From: Halalkalicoccus sp. CGA53
GTDB lineage: Archaea; Halobacteriota; Halobacteria; Halobacteriales; Halalkalicoccaceae
Length of the DNA stretch: 64,000 nucleotides
Direction: 5' to 3'
NCBI RefSeq assembly: GCF_036429475.1
Contig: NZ_CP144125.1
Span: 3,117,521 to 3,181,520 of the forward strand
Position 1 is the first letter of the stretch. The number at the start of each line of letters is the position of its first letter. Of this stretch, positions 58,093 through 64,000 are shown in pieces. Made by a program: the position numbers and the translations under genes. The notes under the pieces were generated by a model. The model had not been told where the DNA came from, made no database searches, and worked only from the letters and a program-made list of their open reading frames with translations.

Positions 58093-59438
58093 GCTTCCAC
58101 CTCCCGGTGCGCGTCACGCGCGCCGTCGTCGCCGTGGTCTTCGATCGCGTGGAGTTCGACGACCGGGACGACCTTCGCGACCAGCATGAAGAACAACACG
58201 ACGATCGCGACCGTCCCGAGGATCGAGGCGAGTTCGACCGGGCTCGGGACGTACGTTCCCGGCACGGCCTCGTAGAGGCCGAAGGTGGGATAGAGCAGCC
58301 CCTCGACGACGAAGAACACCTTCTCGACGAGCGTCGCGGTGAGGACCGCGACGCCGGCGACGACCGAGCGCTCGAGGCTGAACAGCGACGGCCGGATCGC
58401 CTGCGCGAAGACGTACGCCAGCACGATCCCCACGAGTCCGATCGCGAACCAGTAGACGGGCGCCGAGAGCTTCGCGCCGGTGGCGGCGGTCTGGTCGATC
58501 GGCGCGGCGAAGACGCCACTGATGATCTGCTGGAGCTGCAGCCAGAGAAAGAGCAGGGAGAAGAAGCCGAGCCAGAGCGTCAGCCCGTGGAAGATGTCGT
58601 CGGTGATGATGTGCTCCCAGTCGTAGGCGCGACGGAAGGCGTAAGAGGCGATGATGACGCCGCTGATCGCCGAGGTGAGCGCGATCGTGAGGAACTGCGG
58701 GCCCTGGACCGCGCCGAACCAGCCCGGCATCGAGGGGATCAGCGCGAACAGCCACGGGATCACCCCGCCGTGGAGCAACAGCGGCGCGAGGATGATGATT
58801 CCCAGCGCGAGCCACCAGACCATCCGCTCGACGACCGCGTCCTCCTTCTCGGTGTAGCCGAGCGTCATCAGTTTATAGAGGGGCTCGAACCGGTTGGGGA
58901 GTTCCTCCCGCAGCCGGGTCACGTCGTAGCGAAGCGTCAGTCCGAGGTAGGTCGCCGTCATCACGAAGTAGAGCGTGATGACGGTGACGTCCCAGACCAG
59001 CGGCGAGGTGTGGACCGTCTGGGGGTAGTTGAGCAGGATGCTCGTGACGATCCTATCCGGGCGACCGGTGTGGACGATGATGTAGAGCCCGGCCACGGAG
59101 AGCCCGGCGATCGTGAGTAGTTCGGCGAGTCTGGCGACCGGTTTGTACCGCTCCATCCCAAGGAGCCGCACCGCGGCCGAGAGGATGATCCCACCGTGGG
59201 CGATGCCGACCCACCAGATGAACGCGCCGATGTACAGTCCCCAGGTGACGCCGCCGCCGGAGCCCCAGTCCGCGAGCCCGGTGACGACCAGCCCGTGATA
59301 GAGCTGGTACGTCCAGGCGGCGACGAAGACGCCGATCGCTCCCAGCACGATCGCCAGCAGCAGGTAGTAGCCCTTCGAGGTCCCGTGGATCGGGCGGAGG
59401 ATGTCCGCCCGACTCGGCTCACCGTACCTGGAACTCAC
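58089..59438 (-). CDS. NrfD/PsrC-family membrane subunit
   Basis: A 449-residue, roughly ten-helix quinone-interacting protein of the NrfD/PsrC family. The block YIGAFIWWVGIAHGGIILSA near residue 69 and the paired helices after it are typical. It exchanges electrons between a quinone pool and the partner 4Fe-4S protein. It starts with GTG 59438, overlapping the upstream stop by 4 bp. The length is close to that of ActC/PsrC-like members. Confidence 0.92.
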   Translation of the reverse strand: MSSRYGEPSRADILRPIHGTSKGYYLLLAIVLGAIGVFVAAWTYQLYHGLVVTGLADWGSGGGVTWGLYIGAFIWWVGIAHGGIILSAAVRLLGMERYKPVARLAELLTIAGLSVAGLYIIVHTGRPDRIVTSILLNYPQTVHTSPLVWDVTVITLYFVMTATYLGLTLRYDVTRLREELPNRFEPLYKLMTLGYTEKEDAVVERMVWWLALGIIILAPLLLHGGVIPWLFALIPSMPGWFGAVQGPQFLTIALTSAISGVIIASYAFRRAYDWEHIITDDIFHGLTLWLGFFSLLFLWLQLQQIISGVFAAPIDQTAATGAKLSAPVYWFAIGLVGIVLAYVFAQAIRPSLFSLERSVVAGVAVLTATLVEKVFFVVEGLLYPTFGLYEAVPGTYVPSPVELASILGTVAIVVLFFMLVAKVVPVVELHAIEDHGDDGARDAHREVEA

Positions 59439-60691
59439 GACGAGACACCTCCCGCGACCGTACCGTCGTTGAGCACCTCCTTGCGCTCGTCAACGGCGCC
59501 GATGTCCTCGTAGGCGACCGGCCCCTCGACCTGTCTCGCGTTCGGACCCGGCTCGTTCCCGACGAAGACGACGTTCGGCTCGGTGCCGAGTTCCTCAAGC
59601 AGGCGGAACGTCGAGACGGTGTCGTCCGAGCGATCCGGGAACTGATCGAGGTCGTTCAGGTTCTCCTCGCGCACGCGTTCGAGGTACCGGTTCGGATCGC
59701 TGTCGGGGTCGTTCATGTCGCCGAAGTGGATCGCGTCCATCGTACAGGCGTCCTCGCAGGCAGTCGTCCCGATCATCTCCTCGCCCTGCTTCCCGTCCTG
59801 TCGGGAGGGACACATCGTACACTTGCCCATGACGCCCTTCGGCGGCCGGCTGTCGACCCAGCGGTCCCGGGCATCGTAGACGTGGTCGGGGTCGAGTTCT
59901 CCCTGTGGGGTCTCCGGCTCGCCCCACTGGAAGTAGTTCACCCCGTAGGGGCAGGCGACCTGGCAGTACCGGCAGCCGATACAGACGTCGTAGTCGGTGA
60001 GCACCAGCCCGTCCTCGGTGCGGGTGTGTCTGGCCGTCGTCGGACAGACCTTCTCGCAGGGGGCGTTCGAGCACATCTGACACGTGCGCACGAGGAAGTT
60101 CTCGTCGTCCTGGCCCTCGTCCTCGTACGTGAAGACGTACATCCAGTTCTCGCCCGGACCGGTGTCGTTCTCCTGGCTACAGCCGACGACGCAGGAGAGA
60201 CAGCCGTCGCACTTGTCGAGGTCGATCACCATCCCCCACTGGGTCTCCGACTCCTCGTCGGCCTCCTCGGCGACGCTCCCGGCACTGCCGTCGTCGGCGG
60301 CACCCCCGGTGCTCGCCCAGACGCCGAGCGACGCCGCGCCCGCGACGGCCCCGGACTTCTTCAGCATCTCCCGCCGGTCGAGTTCGTCGCCGTCGGCGAG
60401 TCGTTCGATCGAGGAGACGAACGAGTCGAAGAGTCCCTCGGTTTCGTCGTCGAGCGCCTCGGCCGTCGGGCGCTCGTCATCGCCGAACTCCTCGACGACG
60501 GCGTCGTGGTGTCGCTCGTGGAACGCCGTCTCGCTTATCTCGCCGGCGACGAGCCGCTGTGCGTCGCGTGCGAGGTCGAGGCCCAGTTCGGTGTCGTACT
60601 CCGTCCCCTCCAGAAGGGCTCGCATCCGGGGCTCCCACTCGGGGTCGCCCGGAAGCGGAAGCGGGTTTCCACCGGGGTCGTCGTGGTTCAT
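59435..60691 (-). CDS. Four-cluster 4Fe-4S ferredoxin-type electron-transfer subunit
   Basis: A 418-residue protein. A haloarchaeal N-terminal domain (about 1-100) precedes a twin-arginine-like segment DRREMLKKSGAVAGAASLG near residue 104, unusually far from the N-terminus. The ferredoxin part has four Cys groups: CDGCLSCVVGC, CQMCSNAPCEKVC, CIGCRYCQVAC and CTMC...CEDAC, enough for four 4Fe-4S clusters, as in DmsB/PsrB/HmcB-type subunits. With NrfD it would link a periplasmic-side oxidoreductase to quinones. Confidence 0.92.
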   Translation of the reverse strand: MNHDDPGGNPLPLPGDPEWEPRMRALLEGTEYDTELGLDLARDAQRLVAGEISETAFHERHHDAVVEEFGDDERPTAEALDDETEGLFDSFVSSIERLADGDELDRREMLKKSGAVAGAASLGVWASTGGAADDGSAGSVAEEADEESETQWGMVIDLDKCDGCLSCVVGCSQENDTGPGENWMYVFTYEDEGQDDENFLVRTCQMCSNAPCEKVCPTTARHTRTEDGLVLTDYDVCIGCRYCQVACPYGVNYFQWGEPETPQGELDPDHVYDARDRWVDSRPPKGVMGKCTMCPSRQDGKQGEEMIGTTACEDACTMDAIHFGDMNDPDSDPNRYLERVREENLNDLDQFPDRSDDTVSTFRLLEELGTEPNVVFVGNEPGPNARQVEGPVAYEDIGAVDERKEVLNDGTVAGGVSS

Positions 60692-60854
60692 TGGTCGCTG
60701 AAGTACACCTCTAGAGCCGACTCGGAGCTACTCGGGAATGAACCGCCGAGCCGGTTATCACCGCGTGGGAACGAATGCGAACATGTTCGAGGGAGTTCCC
60801 AGGCGGTGGGAACCGAGAGAGGGTGCTTCAATACGGGGACCCGACGTTCGGGTG

Positions 60855-61370
60855 ATGACAGGGAGACAGACCCGACGATTCGGACGACGCTCGTTCACGA
60901 TCACGCTCGGAAGCGCGCTCGCGGTCGGCCTCGCCGGTTGCGCCGACAACAGCGACGGCCCGGACGCCGACGGAGACGACGGAAACGAGCCCGAGGACGA
61001 CGACGCCGGGAACGACGACGCTGGTGACGCCGACGGCTACGAGATTGCGGGCGGGACCGACATCGTCCTCGACGGCTACTCGACCCACTGGGAAGGCGTC
61101 GAGCCGGGCGAGATCGAGGGCGAGGAGAACCCGACGCTGGTCCTCGAAGCGGGCGAGGAGTACACGATCGAGTGGATCAACGCCGACGACGTCCTCCACG
61201 ACCTCCAGATCTGGGACGACGGCGGCGACGTCGTCGACGACCTCGTCAGCGACGAGGTCGACACCGAGGGCGAGAGCGCGACGCTCGAGTTCGAGGCCAG
61301 CGAGGGGATGGCGAACTACGTGTGCAACTACCACCAGGCCCAGCAGATCGGCGACCTCGTCGTCGAGTGA
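60855..61370 (+). CDS. Cupredoxin-like lipoprotein without the axial Met
   Basis: A 171-residue halocyanin-like protein started at ATG 60855 (MTGRQTRRFGRRSF). It has a twin-arginine lipoprotein signal ending in LAGC, an acidic linker and a beta-rich cupredoxin domain. The first ligand is the His of VLHDLQIW. The C-terminal copper loop reads YVCNYHQAQQIGD, with Cys and His in place but Gln/Ile where halocyanins have a Met eight residues after the Cys. It could be a tuned electron carrier or a non-blue copper site. It is divergent from the 4Fe-4S/NrfD operon. Confidence 0.85.
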   Translation: MTGRQTRRFGRRSFTITLGSALAVGLAGCADNSDGPDADGDDGNEPEDDDAGNDDAGDADGYEIAGGTDIVLDGYSTHWEGVEPGEIEGEENPTLVLEAGEEYTIEWINADDVLHDLQIWDDGGDVVDDLVSDEVDTEGESATLEFEASEGMANYVCNYHQAQQIGDLVVE

Positions 61371-61449
61371 GGACGTCGGGTTCGACCTCATCCGAAAGAC
61401 GAACACGTTCGGAGCGCGTTCCTCGGTCTACCGGGACGAACACACACCT

Positions 61450-62112
61450 ATGAGTCACGCAACTCTGGCCGTCACGCTGCCCGAAGGCCTCTGGATCAGC
61501 GACGTCTCCCGCACGTTCTCCGAGGCGCGCTTTCGCGTCCTGGCGGCGATACCGGGCGAGGAGACGGGCTACGGGATCGTCCAGATAACCCACGACGACC
61601 CCCGTGCGGTCGTCGAGGCGATGCTGGACCACCCCGGGCTCGTCGAGGTGACGCCGTTGCACGGCTCGGAGAACCGGGGGACGGTACAGTTCGAGACGAC
61701 GGCCCCACTCCTGTTGCTCTCCGCGCAGGCTTCGGGTCTGCCGATCGAGCTCCCGGTCGACATCCGCGACGGCGAGGCGACGATCGAGGTGACCGGGTCG
61801 AACGCGCACCTCTCGGAGTTGTGTACACGACTCGAGCAGTTCGGACTCGAGTTCCGGGTCGAGCAGGTCAGCTCGGTCGTCGACTCGACACAGCTCCTCT
61901 CGGAACGGCAACGGGAGCTCGTGATAGCGGCAGTCGAACGCGGCTACTACGACACGCCCCGTGAGTGTACGCTCACCGAACTCGCAGAGGCGACGGGGAT
62001 CGCGAAGTCGACTGCCAGCGAGACGCTTCACAGGGCCGAGGAGACGATCGTCAAGGAGTTCGTCTCCGACCTGCCCGAGGGGATCGACCTGAAGCGACCG
62101 CTGCCCGGGTAG
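61450..62112 (+). CDS. Bat/DmsR-type helix-turn-helix regulator
   Basis: A 220-residue regulator. The N-terminal 140 residues form a mixed sensor domain (EARFRVLAAIPGEETGYGIVQ). The C-terminus holds an HTH_10 bacterio-opsin-activator-type domain: LLSERQRELVIAAVERGYYDTPR near 156, then LAEATGIAKSTASETLHRAEE, and the typical ending EFV. DmsR of Halobacterium, which controls DMSO/TMAO respiration, is of this type. Its placement between the NrfD module and TorD strongly suggests control of that respiratory system. Confidence 0.9.
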   Translation: MSHATLAVTLPEGLWISDVSRTFSEARFRVLAAIPGEETGYGIVQITHDDPRAVVEAMLDHPGLVEVTPLHGSENRGTVQFETTAPLLLLSAQASGLPIELPVDIRDGEATIEVTGSNAHLSELCTRLEQFGLEFRVEQVSSVVDSTQLLSERQRELVIAAVERGYYDTPRECTLTELAEATGIAKSTASETLHRAEETIVKEFVSDLPEGIDLKRPLPG

Positions 62113-62189
62113 TCCGACCGCCGACCGGGGTTCGATTCGCGATTCGATCGAACACGCTAAGCCACGGGGCTGCGATTCCAGCGATCAGG

Positions 62190-62792
62190 ATGACGTTCGC
62201 CGACCGATCCGTCGGGGGGTTCCTCGACGAAGTCGCCTCGCCCGCCGTGACGCCGAGTGCGGGTGCGGTCGCCGCCGTGACGGCCGCATCGGGGATAGCA
62301 CTCTGTGAGATGGTCTGTATCCACACGATCCGGAAAGGAGGTGACACCGACGTCGAGGACGAACTGCGCGAGATCCGTGACGACCTCCGGATCGCTCGGA
62401 GGCGGTTGCTAGTACTCGCTGATGCCGACGCCGAAGCGGTCGACGGGCTGCGTACCGCCCTCGACGACCGGAACGGCGAGGGAGACGTCGACGCGGTCGA
62501 GGCGGCCTCGCGACGCGTCGTCGAGGTGCCACTGGAGACGGCCGAGGTCTGCGGTGAAGTCCTTCGGCTCGCTGCCGTTGCGATCGGAGAGGGTACCGAC
62601 AGCACGGTCGAAGACGGTGCGACGGGTGTGTTTCTGACACACGCTGCGCTCCGGAGTTCCGCACGCCTCGTCCGGGCGAACGTCGAGGAGGGAGAGGATC
62701 CCGAGTTCGTCGACGAGGTCGAAACCCGGCTACGACGGGTCGAAGAGGGCGCCACCGAAGCGCTCGATCGGGCGCTCTCGAACGTGGAATAA
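62190..62792 (+). CDS. Cyclodeaminase/cyclohydrolase (FTCD_C) family protein
   Basis: A 200-residue helical protein of the formimino-THF cyclodeaminase family, which acts on one-carbon folates. It begins MTFADRSVGGFLDEVASPAVTPSAGAVAA, where SPxxxPSAGAVAA is a family signature. The rest is a set of amphipathic helices. In archaea it probably serves as methenyl-THF cyclohydrolase or cyclodeaminase. It is downstream of the Bat/DmsR-like gene on the same strand. Confidence 0.88.
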   Translation: MTFADRSVGGFLDEVASPAVTPSAGAVAAVTAASGIALCEMVCIHTIRKGGDTDVEDELREIRDDLRIARRRLLVLADADAEAVDGLRTALDDRNGEGDVDAVEAASRRVVEVPLETAEVCGEVLRLAAVAIGEGTDSTVEDGATGVFLTHAALRSSARLVRANVEEGEDPEFVDEVETRLRRVEEGATEALDRALSNVE

Positions 62793-62862
62793 CGCCGGAC
62801 GAATCGATCCGTTCGGAGCGGATCTCGAACTATCGTTCGATCCCCGGAGCCGATCGACCGGG

Positions 62863-63765
62863 TCAGTCCCGCGTCGGCTGCGATGGTGGCCCGTCCTCCG
62901 GCGCGTACGGGAGGTCCATCTCCGCCTCCTGGTCGAACCCGCCGCCGACGCCACAGCCCCCGCAGTCCCGTCCGTAGTCGCCGAAGACGTCCTCGTTCCA
63001 CTCGGTGACCTCCGGGTGGTCCGGGACCCAGTTCGGTTCGAGATCCAGTGTCTCGACGTCCCGCTCGACAGTGGCGGCCAGCAGGTCCGTGAGCGCGGCG
63101 TAGAAGCCGTCGTCGTGCGCGCTCACCTCGCCGGTGAACCGCCAGTACCACCGGCCGATGTGGTCCTCGACGAACGTCCGCTGTGCGCCGACGACGACGG
63201 CGACGCCCCGGTCGTCGCCGGCCTCCCGGAGCGCAGCCTCCCGTTCGCAGAGGATCGAGAGGAACTCGAGCAGTAGACAGAGGTGGTCCTTGCGGTCGTT
63301 CTTCCCCGAGGAAATCGAGAGGCCGAACGCCTCGTAGAAGCCGCCGATGTCGGCGAGCTTCCGGACGTTCGTCATCAGCGGGCCGGGGAGGTACGTCAGC
63401 TCGTACGGTGAGACGGTGATCCCCTCCTCGACGCCGAACAGCGACGCCCACTGCTTATGGAGCGTCTCGCGGTCCGCGAGGTACTCGCCGACCGCCTCGG
63501 CGCGCTCGGCTACCGCCGGATCGAGCGCGAGAGCCGACTCGACGAGCGCGTCGGAGAACGCCCCCTCCGCGAGCGCCGCCTCGAAGTCCTCGCCCGGCCG
63601 TTCGAAACCGACCGCGAGCAGTCCGTAGACGGTCGCCCGGTGGATCGCGGTCTCCGTGTCGCCGGCCTCGATCGCCCGCTCGGTCACCTCGTCGATCGCT
63701 CGCCCCGGTTCGGTCGTCTTCTCGGTGGAATTCGACGGCCCGCCGAGGATGGTGTTCCTGCTCAT
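62863..63765 (-). CDS. TorD/DmsD-family molybdoenzyme chaperone
   Basis: A 300-residue protein whose residues about 35-230 are the all-helical TorD/DmsD/NarJ fold. This fold protects and delivers Mo-cofactor enzymes to the Tat machinery. The sequence EEGITVSPYELTYLPGPLMTNVRKLADIGGFYEAFG spans the conserved surface (residues about 115-150). The tail carries CGGCG. It is the second visible gene on the minus strand from the right edge, so the catalytic subunit it serves probably lies just beyond 64000. Confidence 0.9.
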   Translation of the reverse strand: MSRNTILGGPSNSTEKTTEPGRAIDEVTERAIEAGDTETAIHRATVYGLLAVGFERPGEDFEAALAEGAFSDALVESALALDPAVAERAEAVGEYLADRETLHKQWASLFGVEEGITVSPYELTYLPGPLMTNVRKLADIGGFYEAFGLSISSGKNDRKDHLCLLLEFLSILCEREAALREAGDDRGVAVVVGAQRTFVEDHIGRWYWRFTGEVSAHDDGFYAALTDLLAATVERDVETLDLEPNWVPDHPEVTEWNEDVFGDYGRDCGGCGVGGGFDQEAEMDLPYAPEDGPPSQPTRD

Positions 63766-63767
63766 GC

Positions 63768-64000
63768 TCAGGTCACGTCCAGTCGGTAGACGTCCTGTCC
63801 GTCGATCTCGTCGATGCGCTCGCGCTCGACGGTGGGCTCGGTCACGGGGACGCGGCCGACTTCGTCGCCCTCGTAGTAGCCGATACACTCCTCGCCGTCG
63901 ACCTCGAACTCGGTGATCGACCACTCGGTCGAGCCCATCAGGTTGAGGATCCCCTCCAGTCCCGGGTGCTCGCCGTCACCGATCGAGCGGTAGGTCTCGA
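63768..64000 (-). CDS. C-terminal part of a gene upstream of TorD (partial)
   Basis: The last 77 codons are visible, ending at TGA 63768, 2 bp before the TorD start. The sequence is acidic and soluble (for example LNLMGSTEWSITEFEVDG, then ECIGYYEGDEVGRVPV). I do not recognise the domain. Its tight linkage to TorD suggests a subunit or accessory protein of the molybdo-oxidoreductase. It could be the tail of the catalytic or heme subunit. Confidence 0.65.
   Translation of the reverse strand, partial: ETYRSIGDGEHPGLEGILNLMGSTEWSITEFEVDGEECIGYYEGDEVGRVPVTEPTVERERIDEIDGQDVYRLDVT

Noticed and set aside
1-64000. CRISPR arrays, rRNA, tRNA and complete insertion sequences
   Set aside because: No regularly spaced direct repeats, no rRNA or tRNA signature and no transposase or integrase gene were recognised in the window.

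Overview
The window comes from a haloarchaeon (class Halobacteria). The DNA is GC-rich, the proteins are strongly acidic, and secreted proteins carry twin-arginine lipoprotein signals. Archaeal marker genes are present: gatD, a SAMP1-type ubiquitin-like modifier, Orc1/Cdc6, a Bat-type helix-turn-helix regulator and WtpABC. Several starts lie about 25-30 bp after a TATA-like box, as in leaderless archaeal transcripts. No rRNA, tRNA or CRISPR array was found.

Layout. (1) 1-13.5 kb: ion and solute transport with universal stress proteins (UspA). It holds a partial TrkH, an Lrp regulator with a TrkA-C domain, a PiT-type phosphate permease, three APC permeases with C-terminal UspA domains, and three free UspA proteins. 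(2) 13.9-18.2 kb: a more AT-rich accessory island. It has a coupled three-gene operon of unknown function, a phage-repressor-like winged-helix protein and an orphan Orc1/Cdc6, with a copy of a 100-bp repeat at each edge. (3) 18.3-33 kb: chromosomal genes. These include a CPA2 antiporter-UspA fusion, zinc-finger microproteins, a GYD protein, two membrane proteins with TrkA-C-like repeats, samp1, a GNAT protein, gatD, a DUF457 hydrolase, a DUF305 protein, a membrane-bound winged-helix regulator, an MDH/LDH-like dehydrogenase and a tungsten-type aldehyde:ferredoxin oxidoreductase. (4) 33-37.3 kb: sugar-type enzymes (two Gfo/Idh/MocA oxidoreductases, a PIG-L deacetylase, an SDR epimerase). (5) 37.5-45.6 kb: more UspA genes, an MFS permease, an M20 hydrolase and a decay zone with a frameshifted nucleoside hydrolase, a truncated EEP nuclease, a repeat copy and an interrupted secreted-protein gene. 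(6) 45.7-50.9 kb: a complete BMP-type nucleoside ABC importer. (7) 51-64 kb: a broken lamin-tail-like gene, a multicopper oxidase, the tungstate/molybdate importer WtpABC, an Mrp ATPase, an NrfD/4Fe-4S membrane electron-transfer module, an atypical cupredoxin, a DmsR/Bat-like regulator, a folate cyclodeaminase and a TorD chaperone. The catalytic molybdenum or tungsten subunit is not in the window.

How the genes work together. Ten genes carry UspA domains, four of them fused to transporters, so nucleotide-sensing domains appear tied to cation and amino-acid transport. WtpABC, TorD, the NrfD/4Fe-4S pair and the AOR-family enzyme point to Mo/W-dependent redox metabolism. The nucleoside importer sits beside a nucleoside hydrolase whose frame is disrupted, so uptake may outlive its local catabolic gene.

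The main undescribed element is a roughly 100-bp repeat with inverted ends, present in five copies (near 1.4, 13.9, 18.1, 21.2 and 45.1 kb). It looks like a non-autonomous transposable element (MITE).
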